Notes: generated by a model from the letters alone, not told the origin. DNA of 64,000 nt from Clostridia bacterium (GCA_017416185.1 JAFQDF010000003.1:1-64000), one strand, 5' to 3'; shown: positions 25,384 to 33,547, counted from the stretch's first letter. Made by a program: numbers and translations.

Positions 25384-25806
25384 ATGAGCGAGCCTATCAA
25401 GTTTCATTTTGATGTAGACGGTGATAATTTTTCTTCTGCGGGCGAGGCGTCGGTTCAGGTAAAGAGAATGCTTCGTCAGATCGGTATTCCCGCTGACGTT
25501 ATCCGCCGTGTTTCGGTAGCTATGTATGAGGGCGAGATCAATATGGTCATCCATGCCGACGGCGGAGATGCCGACGTTGTGGTTGAGCCCGGTAAGATAA
25601 TAATTATATTGGCTGACCGCGGCCCGGGTATTGCGGACATCGAGCTGGCAATGACCGAGGGCTACTCTACCGCCCCTGAGAATGTAAGATCTCTGGGCTT
25701 CGGTGCAGGTATGGGTCTGCCGAATATGAAGAGATACACCGACGATATGCATATTGAGTCGGTGGTGGGAGAGGGAACTACGGTAACAATGACCGTACTC
25801 TTCTGA
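25384..25806 (+). CDS. HATPase_c protein, anti-sigma-factor-like
   Basis: A 140-residue GHKL ATPase domain: N-box region SVAMYEGEINMVIHA, ADRGPGI as the G1 box, and GFGAGMGLPNMKRYTDDM as the ATP-lid glycines, ending in GEGTTVTMTVLF. This compact architecture is that of RsbW/SpoIIAB-type serine kinases, which act on anti-sigma antagonists, with no sensor domain. The start follows AGGAGGAAGCT. It is the second gene of the hydrogenase operon, directly before a hydrogenase-like Fe-S protein, which suggests a signalling pair. The kinase substrate is not obvious within the operon. Confidence 0.88.
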   Translation: MSEPIKFHFDVDGDNFSSAGEASVQVKRMLRQIGIPADVIRRVSVAMYEGEINMVIHADGGDADVVVEPGKIIIILADRGPGIADIELAMTEGYSTAPENVRSLGFGAGMGLPNMKRYTDDMHIESVVGEGTTVTMTVLF

Positions 25807-25819
25807 GCTGGAGGATAAT

Positions 25820-27121
25820 ATGTCAAACTTCAAGCACTCTGTTTCGCTTCAGGTTGACAGGTGCAAGGGCTGTACCAACTGTGTAAAGCGCTGTCCCACA
25901 GAGGCGATCAGAATACAAAACGGACATTCCGTTATCGATGAGGAGCGTTGCATTGACTGCGGCGAGTGTATAAGGCTCTGTCCCTACAAGGCAAAGAAGG
26001 CTCTTTTCGATAAGCTGGAAAAGTATAGTGATTATAAATACAAGATAGCTCTGCCGGCACCGGCACTCTACGGCCAGTTTGATCATCTTGAGGATATAGA
26101 TTACGTTATATCCGGTCTATACGAGTGCGGCTTTGACTACGTTTACGAGGTAGCAAAGGCGGCTGAGATAGTTTCAGAATATACACGTAATTACCTGAGA
26201 CGTCCGGATATCGCAAAGCCTGTGATAAGTTCTGCCTGTCCGGTAATTGCAAGACTTATAAGCAAGAGATTCCCTTATCTCTGCGAAAATCTTCTTCCGA
26301 TCATTCCTCCCATAGAGCTGGCGGCAAAGATGGCAAAAAAAGAAGCCATGGAAAAACATCCCGAGCTTCGTGAAGAGGATATATGTGCGCTGTTTATTTC
26401 TCCCTGTCCTGCCAAGGTAAGCTACGTGCGTAACCCCATCGGCGTGGAGAAAAGCGCAGTAGACGGAGTTCTTTCCATAAGCGAGATATACTTCCTTCTG
26501 GTCAATTCCATGAAGAATATCGTAAACCCCGAGCACTCCGCACGTACAGGGCTTGTGGGAGTAAGCTGGGCAAGCAGCGGCGGAGAGGCAAAGGCGCTCT
26601 TTAATGACAGATACCTTTCAGCCGACGGTATCGAAAACTGTATTAAGGTTCTTGACGAGGTGGAGAACGGAAACTTCTCCAGTCTTGAGTTTATAGAGCT
26701 CAATGCCTGCAACGGCGGTTGCGTAGGCGGTGCGTTGACTGTAGAAAACCCTTACATAGCAAAAGCAAGATTACAGACACTTCGCAGATACATGCCCGTA
26801 ACCCAGAATCATATGGATAAAAACGAGGATCCTACCTTTGTTCCTGAGGAACACGTATGGGAAAAGGAGCTTGAATATTCTCCCGTTATGCAGCTTGATG
26901 CGGATATGGGCGAGGCTATGAAGAAGATGGCTGATATTCAGGCGATATACGAGATGTTCCCCCACCTTGACTGCGGGGCCTGCGGAGCTCCTACCTGCCG
27001 TGCCTTTGCGGAGGATATAGTAAAGAACAACGGAGATGCCAACGACTGCATATTTATTATGCGTGAAAAGATAAGAGAGCTATACAAGGAGAAGGAAAAT
27101 GACAGTAGCAGCTCTGATTGA
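25820..27121 (+). CDS. Sensory-type [FeFe]-hydrogenase-like protein
   Basis: A 433-residue protein. Two [4Fe-4S] clusters are bound by Cys15/18/21/25 and Cys44/47/50/54. A hydrogenase large-subunit C-terminal domain keeps all four H-cluster cysteines: Cys140 (ISSACPVI), Cys196 (SPCPAK), and Cys297 and Cys301 (NACNGGC). The second L1 cysteine, which relays protons in catalytic enzymes, is Pro141. A further CxxCxxxxC segment (DCGACGAPTC) ends the protein. These features, and the neighbouring GHKL, DRTGG and PHP genes, match the putative H2-sensing group C/D proteins rather than a main catalytic enzyme. It overlaps the next gene by 23 bases. Assembly would need maturases HydEFG, which are not in this window. 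Confidence 0.85.
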   Translation: MSNFKHSVSLQVDRCKGCTNCVKRCPTEAIRIQNGHSVIDEERCIDCGECIRLCPYKAKKALFDKLEKYSDYKYKIALPAPALYGQFDHLEDIDYVISGLYECGFDYVYEVAKAAEIVSEYTRNYLRRPDIAKPVISSACPVIARLISKRFPYLCENLLPIIPPIELAAKMAKKEAMEKHPELREEDICALFISPCPAKVSYVRNPIGVEKSAVDGVLSISEIYFLLVNSMKNIVNPEHSARTGLVGVSWASSGGEAKALFNDRYLSADGIENCIKVLDEVENGNFSSLEFIELNACNGGCVGGALTVENPYIAKARLQTLRRYMPVTQNHMDKNEDPTFVPEEHVWEKELEYSPVMQLDADMGEAMKKMADIQAIYEMFPHLDCGACGAPTCRAFAEDIVKNNGDANDCIFIMREKIRELYKEKENDSSSSD

Positions 27122-27422
27122 AAAGCTTGAGCTTGAGGTGCTTAACCTCGAAGAGGGCGACCGTGAAATAACAGGCGGTTATACCGGAGACCTTTTAAGC
27201 TGGGTCATGGGTAAGGCAGAGTCAGGCGATATGTGGGTCACTATTATGACCAACCTGAACGTTGTTGCCGTTGCCAGCCTTGTGGACGTAGCCTGCGTTG
27301 TCATTGCAGACAAGGCAGAGGTTGCCCCAGAGGTAATAGAAAAAGCAAAACAGCAGGGCATCAATCTTCTTCGCTCTGACAAGAGCGCATATCAGCTTTG
27401 CAATGAGCAGATATTATTATGA
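27099..27422 (+). CDS. Second DRTGG-domain protein
   Basis: A 107-residue DRTGG domain with the core GDLLSWVMGKAESGDMW and a VVAVASLVDVACVVIADK strand-turn-strand, ending in LLRSDKSAYQLC. It is clearly related to the protein at 25018 but diverged. It overlaps the upstream hydrogenase-like gene by 23 bases (start in a different frame, with GAGAAGG before it) and the downstream PHP gene by 20. Such overlaps suggest strict co-translation. In similar clostridial operons this protein also lies between the sensory hydrogenase and the PHP gene. Ligand unknown. Confidence 0.83.
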   Translation: MTVAALIEKLELEVLNLEEGDREITGGYTGDLLSWVMGKAESGDMWVTIMTNLNVVAVASLVDVACVVIADKAEVAPEVIEKAKQQGINLLRSDKSAYQLCNEQILL

Positions 27423-28137
27423 TCTGCATATCCACTCCTGTCTGTCCCCCTGCGGCGACGATGATATGACACCTGCAAATATCGCAGGTATGGGAGTGAT
27501 AAACGGACTTCAGATTATGGCTCTGACCGACCATAATACCGCAGGGAACTGTCCTGCATTCTTCAAGGCGTGCCGCCGTCACGGCATAATACCCGTAGCG
27601 GGTATGGAGCTGACCACGGCTGAGGATATACATATGGTATGTCTGTTTCCCGAGCTTGACGCGGCAATGAGCTTTGACTCGGAGGTCAAGGGTCATATAA
27701 TGAATATAAAAAACCGTCCCGACATTTTCGGCCATCAGTATTATATGGACGAGGAGGACAATATCTTAGGGGAAGAGGAAATCCTGCTTATATCGGCGAC
27801 CGATTATAACGTAGAGACGGCAATAGCCCTTGTACACAGCTACGGCGGCATATGCTATCCCGCCCACATCGACCGTACCTCAAACGGTATGGTTGCGACT
27901 TTAGGCGATATCCCCCCGGAATACGGCTTTTCGGTGGTAGAGTTCAACGACTCTGCAAATATAGATGAATACCGTGAAAAGTATGCGGCAGTTAAGGACG
28001 CAAAGATACTTTGCTCCTCGGATGCCCACTATCTCTGGGATATAAACGAGGCAAAGAACGTCCTTGAGATCGAGGACGAGCCCTATTCAAGCGCACTTGT
28101 AAGAAACAACTTACTCAAACTTATATCAAATAGATGA
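27403..28137 (+). CDS. PHP-domain metal-dependent phosphoesterase
   Basis: A 244-residue PHP protein. Metal-binding motifs are visible: DLHIHSCLSPCGD near the start (HxH), ALTDHNT near 40, GMELTT near 66, PAHIDR near 159 and SSDAHY near 208. The family hydrolyses phosphoesters, for example nucleotide 3',5'-bisphosphates or signalling nucleotides. Within hydrogenase operons the substrate is unknown, but together with a GHKL ATPase and DRTGG proteins a phospho-signalling step is plausible. A 126-base gap with a hairpin separates it from the NuoE-like gene, so the operon may have two transcription units. Confidence 0.88.
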   Translation: MSRYYYDLHIHSCLSPCGDDDMTPANIAGMGVINGLQIMALTDHNTAGNCPAFFKACRRHGIIPVAGMELTTAEDIHMVCLFPELDAAMSFDSEVKGHIMNIKNRPDIFGHQYYMDEEDNILGEEEILLISATDYNVETAIALVHSYGGICYPAHIDRTSNGMVATLGDIPPEYGFSVVEFNDSANIDEYREKYAAVKDAKILCSSDAHYLWDINEAKNVLEIEDEPYSSALVRNNLLKLISNR

Positions 28138-28198
28138 AGATTTTCGTTTCACGAAAATCTACATTAATTTTGCATTTTGTATTTTGCATTTTGCATTC
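28138..28198 (+). repeat. Hairpin followed by TTTTGCA heptamer repeats
   Basis: AGATTTTCG (28138-28146) pairs with CGAAAATCT (28152-28160). Then TTTTGCA-type words repeat at seven-base spacing (about 28168-28198). It follows the PHP stop directly and could weaken read-through. The same two components, in another order, recur at 62489-62699. Confidence 0.65.
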
Positions 28199-28263
28199 CA
28201 AAGTAGTTTATTATATTTAAAAAATATATAATAATATAAAAACCATTATGGAGGTAAAACATT

Positions 28264-28761
28264 ATGAAAAAGAAACTGACTACGGTCATGTTTCGCGGTA
28301 CTAAGGCTCAGGAAGAGCAGCTTATCGCTGTTATTGAGAAGTACCGTGACACCCAGGGAGCAATGATGCCTATCCTTCAGGAGGCTCAGGAGATCTATGG
28401 ATATCTTCCCATAGAGGTTCAGAAGATCATTGCTGCAAGAATGGATGTATCCCTTGAAGAGGTATACGGCGTTGCATCCTTCTATTCACAGTTCTCCCTC
28501 AATCCCAAGGGCGAGGTTGCTATTGCAGTTTGCCTTGGTACCGCTTGCTACGTAAAGGGCGCAGGCGACATCATCGACAGAATCTCCCTTAAGCTCGGAG
28601 GACTTCAGGCAGGTGATACATCCCCTGACGGAAAGTACTCCCTTGAAGCTACCCGTTGCATCGGTGCTTGCGGTCTTGCACCCGTACTTACTGTTAACGG
28701 CGAGGTTTACGGCAGACTCGTAAAAGAGGATGTCGACGGTATACTTGCTAAGTATATGTAA
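28264..28761 (+). CDS. NuoE/HydC-like [2Fe-2S] hydrogenase subunit
   Basis: A 165-residue thioredoxin-fold [2Fe-2S] protein; Cys90, Cys95, Cys132 and Cys136 form the expected pattern (AVCLGTAC and CIGACG). An N-terminal helical segment (about 15-75) contains the family words GAMMPILQEAQEIYGYLP and VYGVASFYSQF. With the NuoF-like and HydA genes downstream it should form the trimeric NAD(P)H/ferredoxin-linked hydrogenase, carrying electrons to the flavin subunit. ATG 28264 follows TGGAGGTAAAACATT. The full set of three subunits supports an electron-bifurcating or electron-confurcating enzyme, but direction cannot be read from sequence. Confidence 0.92.
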   Translation: MKKKLTTVMFRGTKAQEEQLIAVIEKYRDTQGAMMPILQEAQEIYGYLPIEVQKIIAARMDVSLEEVYGVASFYSQFSLNPKGEVAIAVCLGTACYVKGAGDIIDRISLKLGGLQAGDTSPDGKYSLEATRCIGACGLAPVLTVNGEVYGRLVKEDVDGILAKYM

Positions 28762-28770
28762 TTTTCGGCT

Positions 28771-29316
28771 ATGAAGGAGTTATCGCTGAACATTCTTGAC
28801 GTTACCGAAAATTCGGTCAGCGCAGGAGCTAAAAACATAGAAGTTTCTCTGATTGAGGACGAAAAAGGTATATTGACCCTGACTATCGGGGACAATGGCT
28901 GCGGTATGACTCCCGAAGTGGTCAAAAGCGTTATTGATCCGTTCTACACCACACGTACTACAAGAAAGGTAGGACTTGGAGTTCCGCTTCTTAAAATGGC
29001 GGCGGAGCAGACAGGCGGCAGTATAGATATCAAAAGTGAGGTAGGTGTCGGCACTACGGTTACGGCTACCTTTGATACGAAGAGTATAGACTTCACTCCC
29101 ATAGGAGATATGGTGTCTACAATGACAACGCTCATTATGGGTGCTCCCGACAGGGATTTTGAATATATACACCGTAAGCCGGGTGCAGAGGTAACTCTGT
29201 CAACCTTGCAGCTGCGTGAGGTATTAGGCGACGTTTCTCTGGGAGAACCCGAGATAATAGCCTGGATCAAAGATTATCTTACAGAACAATATAATAATTT
29301 TGGAGGTACAAACTAA
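28771..29316 (+). CDS. HATPase_c protein within hydrogenase operon
   Basis: A 181-residue protein with a GHKL ATPase domain (about 1-110): ILDVTENSVSAGAK as N-box, GDNGCGM as G1 and a VGLGVPLLKMAAEQTGG lid. A C-terminal extension of about 70 residues (GDMVSTMTTLIMGAPDRDFEY) is not found in RsbW-type proteins. No H-box is present, so it cannot be a whole histidine kinase. Similar genes sit at this place in many clostridial HydABC operons. No good ribosome site precedes ATG 28771, which suggests coupling to the NuoE-like gene 9 bases upstream. The role is unknown; regulation of the hydrogenase is likely. Confidence 0.85.
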   Translation: MKELSLNILDVTENSVSAGAKNIEVSLIEDEKGILTLTIGDNGCGMTPEVVKSVIDPFYTTRTTRKVGLGVPLLKMAAEQTGGSIDIKSEVGVGTTVTATFDTKSIDFTPIGDMVSTMTTLIMGAPDRDFEYIHRKPGAEVTLSTLQLREVLGDVSLGEPEIIAWIKDYLTEQYNNFGGTN

Positions 29317-29681
29317 TGAAATCATTAGCTGAACTCGCTGCTATCAGAGATAAAATGAAGGATAAAGTAGCTATCAGAGACAGCGAATCCGGTACCCGTA
29401 TCGTTGTCGGTATGGCAACCTGTGGTATCGCTGCAGGCGCACGTCCCGTGCTCGCACAGTTCGTTGAAGAGGTTGCAAATGCAGGTCTCTCCGACACTAT
29501 CACAGTAACACAGACCGGTTGTATCGGTATCTGCCAGTATGAGCCCGTTGTTGAGGTTTATGAGGCAGGCAAGGATAAGGTAACATACGTTAAGATGGAC
29601 GTTGACAAGGCAAAGAGAGTTTTTGCTGAGCATATCCAGGGCGGCAGAATAGTTACCGAATATACAATGGATAATAAATAA
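29316..29681 (+). CDS. Thioredoxin-like [2Fe-2S] ferredoxin domain protein
   Basis: A 121-residue single-domain protein of the NuoE-C-terminal/ferredoxin type: MATCGIAAGARPV near 33 and TQTGCIGICQYEP near 66, then a VYEAGKDKVTYVKMD strand. Only three cysteines of the usual four are visible (Cys36, Cys69, Cys73), so cluster binding is likely altered or uses another ligand. The start overlaps the upstream stop by one base (TAATG), behind TTTGGAGG. The NuoF-like gene follows after 15 bases. Homologous small proteins occur at this spot in other HydABC operons, sometimes called HydD. Confidence 0.86.
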   Translation: MKSLAELAAIRDKMKDKVAIRDSESGTRIVVGMATCGIAAGARPVLAQFVEEVANAGLSDTITVTQTGCIGICQYEPVVEVYEAGKDKVTYVKMDVDKAKRVFAEHIQGGRIVTEYTMDNK

Positions 29682-29696
29682 GGAGGAAATTGACAG

Positions 29697-31490
29697 ATGA
29701 TTCGTTCACACGTTTTAATTTGCGGCGGTACAGGCTGTACATCCTCCGGTTCCGGCAAGATCCAGGCGGCTCTTGAGGAACAGCTCAAGGCTAAGGGCCT
29801 TGACGAAGAGGTAAAGATAGTTGTTACAGGATGCTTCGGCCTCTGTGCTGTTGGTCCTATTATGATCGTATATCCCGAAGGCACCTTCTATTCTATGGTT
29901 AAGCCCGAGGACGTTCCCGAGATCGTTGAGGAGCATCTCCTTAAGGGTCGTCCCGTTCAGAGACTTATCTACTCCGAGCATCACGATGCTATCGAAGAGA
30001 AGGTAAACAGCCTTGCTGATACTACATTCTATAAGAAGCAGAAGAGAGTTGCTCTTCGTAACTGCGGTATGATCAACCCCGAGGTTATCGACGAGTACAT
30101 AGCTATGGACGGCTATCAGGCGCTCGGTAAGGTTCTTACCGAGATGACACCCGACGACGTTATCAAGTGCATTCTTGATTCCGGTCTTCGCGGACGCGGC
30201 GGCGGCGGATTCCCCACCGGCAGAAAGTGGATGTTCGCACAGGCTCAGCCTAAGGGTAAGAAGTACGTTGTATGTAATGCAGACGAGGGTGACCCCGGTG
30301 CATTCATGGACCGTTCCATCCTTGAGGGTGACCCCCACGCAGTTCTCGAGGCTATGGCTATCGCAGGCTATGCTATCGGCGCAGACGAGGGTTACATCTA
30401 CGTTCGTGCTGAGTATCCTATCGCTATTCACCGTCTTGAGGTTGCAATAAAGCAGGCAAGAGAATACGGCCTTTTAGGTAACGATATCTTCGGCACAGGC
30501 TTCAACTTCGACATTCAGCTCCGTTTCGGTGCAGGTGCGTTCGTTTGCGGTGAGGAGACTGCTCTTCTTACCTCTATCGAGGGTAACCGCGGTGAGCCCA
30601 GACCCCGTCCTCCTTTCCCTGCAGTTAAGGGTCTGTTTGGCAAGCCTACCATCATTAATAACGTTGAGACATATGCAAACATCGCTCAGATTATCCTGAA
30701 CGGTCCCGAATGGTTTGCTTCCATGGGTACAGAAAAGTCCAAGGGTACAAAGGTATTTGCTCTCGGCGGCAAGATCACCAACACAGGTCTCGTTGAGATC
30801 CCCATGGGTACTACACTCCGCGAGGTAGTTGAGCAGATCGGCGGCGGCATCCCCAACGGCAAGAAGTTTAAGGCTGCTCAGACAGGCGGTCCTTCCGGCG
30901 GATGTATTCCCGAATCTCTTTACGATACCCCCATCGACTATGACTCTCTTATCGCTATCGGCTCTATGATGGGCTCCGGCGGTCTTATAGTTATGGACGA
31001 GGATACCTGTATGGTTGATATCGCACGCTTCTTCCTCGATTTCACCGTTGATGAGTCCTGCGGTAAATGTGCACCCTGCCGTATCGGTACAAGAAGACTT
31101 CTTGAGATCCTTGACAAGATCATCGCAGGTAACGGCACACTTGAGGATATAGACAAGCTTGAGGAGCTCTGCTACTACATCAAGTCCGCTTCTCTCTGCG
31201 GTCTGGGTCAGACAGCTCCCAACCCCGTTCTCTCTACTCTTAAGTACTTCAGACACGAGTATGAGGCTCACGTTGTTGACAAGAAGTGTCCCGCAGGCGT
31301 ATGTAAGAACCTCCTGTCCTACGTTATCATCGAGGACAAGTGTAAGGGTTGTACAGCTTGCTCCAGAGTATGTCCTGTCGGTGCTATCTCCGGCGCAGTT
31401 AAGACTCCTCACGTAATCGACACAGCTAAGTGTATCAAGTGCGGTGCTTGTATCGAGAAGTGTAAGTTCGATGCTATCGTTAAACAGTAA
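29697..31490 (+). CDS. hydB: NuoF/HydB-like flavin subunit of trimeric hydrogenase
   Basis: A 597-residue protein. An N-terminal [2Fe-2S] thioredoxin-fold domain has Cys9, Cys14, Cys46 and Cys50. The NuoF core follows, with the FMN/NADH site GRGGGGFPTGRKW (about 166-178), the NADH-facing NADEGDPGAFMDRS, and the [4Fe-4S] motif SCGKCAPCRIGTRR in the second half. A C-terminal domain carries two further four-cysteine clusters (CKGCTACSRVC, CIKCGACIEKC). This domain set is the HydB subunit of bifurcating hydrogenases, where the flavin splits electrons between NAD(P)H and ferredoxin. It lies between the ferredoxin-like gene and hydA, and its length is normal for the family. Confidence 0.95.
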   Translation: MIRSHVLICGGTGCTSSGSGKIQAALEEQLKAKGLDEEVKIVVTGCFGLCAVGPIMIVYPEGTFYSMVKPEDVPEIVEEHLLKGRPVQRLIYSEHHDAIEEKVNSLADTTFYKKQKRVALRNCGMINPEVIDEYIAMDGYQALGKVLTEMTPDDVIKCILDSGLRGRGGGGFPTGRKWMFAQAQPKGKKYVVCNADEGDPGAFMDRSILEGDPHAVLEAMAIAGYAIGADEGYIYVRAEYPIAIHRLEVAIKQAREYGLLGNDIFGTGFNFDIQLRFGAGAFVCGEETALLTSIEGNRGEPRPRPPFPAVKGLFGKPTIINNVETYANIAQIILNGPEWFASMGTEKSKGTKVFALGGKITNTGLVEIPMGTTLREVVEQIGGGIPNGKKFKAAQTGGPSGGCIPESLYDTPIDYDSLIAIGSMMGSGGLIVMDEDTCMVDIARFFLDFTVDESCGKCAPCRIGTRRLLEILDKIIAGNGTLEDIDKLEELCYYIKSASLCGLGQTAPNPVLSTLKYFRHEYEAHVVDKKCPAGVCKNLLSYVIIEDKCKGCTACSRVCPVGAISGAVKTPHVIDTAKCIKCGACIEKCKFDAIVKQ

Positions 31491-31508
31491 GGAAGGAGTT
31501 TTATAATA

Positions 31509-33254
31509 ATGGAAAACGTAAATATTAAAATTAACGGCAGAGATTACAGTGTTCCTGCCAACAGCACAGTGCTTGAAGCGTGCCGTGCTGCCAATATAGA
31601 CATTCCTACCCTTTGCTATATGAAGGATATCAACGAGATCGGCGCTTGCCGTCTGTGTCTCGTTGAGGTCAAGGGTGCAAGAGGCCCTGTTGCCGCTTGT
31701 GTATATCCCGTAAACGAGGGTATGGAGGTTCTCACCAACACTCCCGCTATCCGTAAGGCAAGAAAGAACAACCTTCAGCTGGTTCTTTCTAACCACGAGA
31801 AGAAGTGTCTTACCTGTATCCGTTCTACCTCTTGTGAGCTTCAGAAGCTCTGCCAGGAGTACGGTGTAGACGAGGACTACTTTGAGGGTGAGTCCAACCA
31901 CTATGATATCGACGATTCCTCCGTTGCTATCATCCGTGACAACAACAAGTGTATCCTTTGCCGTCGCTGTGTTGCGGCTTGTAAGGAGATGCAGGGCATC
32001 GGCGTTATCGGTGCCAACGACAGAGGCTTTGATACTCACATCGCTTCTCCCTTCGAGGTTAAGCTTGCTGAGACCTCTTGTATCAACTGCGGTCAGTGTA
32101 TCGTAGCTTGTCCCGTAGGCGCTCTCTACGAGAGAGACGATACCGACAAGGTATTTGATGCTATCGCAGATCCCACAAAGCACGTTGCTATCTGCGCAGC
32201 TCCTTCTGTTCGTGCTACTATCGGTGAGTGCTTCGGCTACGAGCCCGGTACCGACACAGAGGGCAAGATGGTTGCAGGTATGAAGGCTCTCGGCTTTGAC
32301 GGTGTTTACAATATGAACCTTACCGCTGACCTTACCATTATGGAAGAGGCATACGAGTTCCTCGACAGATTCCAGAATGGCGGCAAGCTTCCCCTTATCA
32401 CATCCTGCTCACCCGGTTGGATCAAGTACTGTGAGCATTACTTCCCTGAGTTCACCGACAACCTTTCCTCCTGCAAGTCTCCTCAGCAGATGTTCGGTGC
32501 TCTCTACAAGACCTTCTACGCACAGAAGCACGGTATTGACCCCAAGGATATCTTCTTCGTATCCGTAATTCCCTGTACAGCTAAGAAGTTCGAGGTTGGC
32601 AGAGACGGTCAGTGCGCAGCAGGCGAGGGTATCTACGACGTTGACGTAGCTATCACCACCCGTGAGCTTGCAAGAATGATGCAGACTGCAGGTATCGATT
32701 TCAAGAACCTTGGGGACGAAAAGTTTGACGAGCCCTTCGAGCTCGGCTCCGGTGCAGGTGCTATCTTCGGTGCTACCGGCGGTGTTATGGAAGCAGCTCT
32801 TCGTACCGCTGCAGAGGTAGTTCTCGGCAAGCCTCTTGAGAAGCTTGAATTTGAGGACGTGCGTGGTATCGAGGGCGTTAAGAAGGCTACCTACAAGCTC
32901 GGCGACGTTGAGGTTCGCGTAGCAGTTGCCAGCGGTACAGCTAACGCTAAGAAGCTTCTTAACTCTGTTAAGTCCGGCGAGACTCAGGTTGACTTCATCG
33001 AGATTATGGCTTGTCCCGGCGGTTGTGTAAACGGCGGCGGTCAGCCTACTCAGCCCGCAGTTGTTCGTAACAACGTAGATCTTCGTTCTGTTCGTGCAGC
33101 AGTTCTTTACAACGCTGATAAGGCTATGGATCTCCGTAAGTCCCACGAGAACAGCGCAGTTAAGGCTCTTTACGACGAGTACTTTGAGAAGCCCAACAGC
33201 CACAAGGCTCACGAGATTCTCCATACTCACTACGTTAAGAGAGGCTTGTATTAA
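31509..33254 (+). CDS. hydA: [FeFe] hydrogenase catalytic subunit (trimeric HydABC type)
   Basis: A 581-residue enzyme producing or oxidising H2. N-terminal [2Fe-2S]: Cys36, 47, 50 and 64. The His-Cys cluster HEKKCLTC...C spans 96-115. Two [4Fe-4S] ferredoxin motifs have Cys148/151/154/158 and Cys191/194/197/201. The H-cluster domain has L1 TSCSPGW (Cys300), L2 PCTAKK (Cys356) and L3 MACPGGC (Cys502, Cys506). Ser301 takes the place of the proton-relay Cys of CpI-type enzymes; I recall this variant from NAD-linked trimeric enzymes. The downstream position in the operon and the small C-terminal tail fit group A. A large hairpin terminator ends the operon. Maturases HydE/F/G are not in this window. 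Confidence 0.95.
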   Translation: MENVNIKINGRDYSVPANSTVLEACRAANIDIPTLCYMKDINEIGACRLCLVEVKGARGPVAACVYPVNEGMEVLTNTPAIRKARKNNLQLVLSNHEKKCLTCIRSTSCELQKLCQEYGVDEDYFEGESNHYDIDDSSVAIIRDNNKCILCRRCVAACKEMQGIGVIGANDRGFDTHIASPFEVKLAETSCINCGQCIVACPVGALYERDDTDKVFDAIADPTKHVAICAAPSVRATIGECFGYEPGTDTEGKMVAGMKALGFDGVYNMNLTADLTIMEEAYEFLDRFQNGGKLPLITSCSPGWIKYCEHYFPEFTDNLSSCKSPQQMFGALYKTFYAQKHGIDPKDIFFVSVIPCTAKKFEVGRDGQCAAGEGIYDVDVAITTRELARMMQTAGIDFKNLGDEKFDEPFELGSGAGAIFGATGGVMEAALRTAAEVVLGKPLEKLEFEDVRGIEGVKKATYKLGDVEVRVAVASGTANAKKLLNSVKSGETQVDFIEIMACPGGCVNGGGQPTQPAVVRNNVDLRSVRAAVLYNADKAMDLRKSHENSAVKALYDEYFEKPNSHKAHEILHTHYVKRGLY

Positions 33255-33300
33255 TCAATCAATAAAAGCTCCGCTTCGGCGGAGCTTTTTGATTGATTAA
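33251..33300 (+). terminator. Extended terminator of the hydrogenase operon
   Basis: TTAATCAATC (33251-33260) pairs with GATTGATTAA (33291-33300) and the inner AAAAGCTCCGC with GCGGAGCTTTT around a TTCG tetraloop. The long two-part stem begins at the HydA stop codon. The T-run is internal to the 3' arm. Confidence 0.88.
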
Positions 33301-33301
33301 T

Positions 33302-33515
33302 AGCTAAATTCGCTTTACCCCATTCCCCAAAACTCGGCAAGCTCGTTTCGGGGACCCCGGCGGGAGCGAGCTAAATTTGCTACGCAAGCTAAATTACCTT
33401 CGGTAGCTAAATCGGGCTTCGCCCAGCTAAAATGCGAATTTAATTTAGCTGCACGAAGTGCTATTTAGCTATTGCGTAAGCAATAATTTAGCTGCCGTCT
33501 TGACGGCAATTTAGC
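33302..33515. repeat. Hairpin array with AGCTAAAT spacers in two opposed halves
   Basis: Spacer AGCTAAAT occurs at 33302, 33369, 33387 and 33405 (variant at 33425); its reverse ATTTAGCT occurs at 33443, 33463 and 33486, and is partial at 33509. Between them lie tiny hairpins: TTGC-TAC-GCAA (33377), TACC-TTC-GGTA (33395), GGGC-TTC-GCCC (33414), then GCAC-GAA-GTGC (33451), ATTGC-GTAA-GCAAT (33471) and GCCGTC-TT-GACGGC (33494). Stems all differ, while spacer and loop words are kept. A GC-rich segment (33320-33372) with AGCTCG/CGAGCT sits inside the left half. It is not a CRISPR array. Confidence 0.8.
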
Positions 33516-33547
33516 ACGAAGTCAGATCGGATTTTGCAAATGTACAC

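Noticed and set aside
25820..27121. Second catalytic hydrogenase
   Set aside because: The L1 proton-relay Cys is Pro and the operon partners are regulatory; a sensory role fits better, though activity is not excluded.
30474..32183. 569-codon open frame opposite the HydB/HydA genes
   Set aside because: It is the reverse-strand reading of two clearly conserved hydrogenase genes; it lacks a ribosome site, has low-complexity Ser/Thr/Leu composition and no domain.
33302..33515. CRISPR array or integron attC cassette array
   Set aside because: Repeats are only eight bases, the variable parts are tiny self-paired hairpins, and there is no cas or integrase gene.
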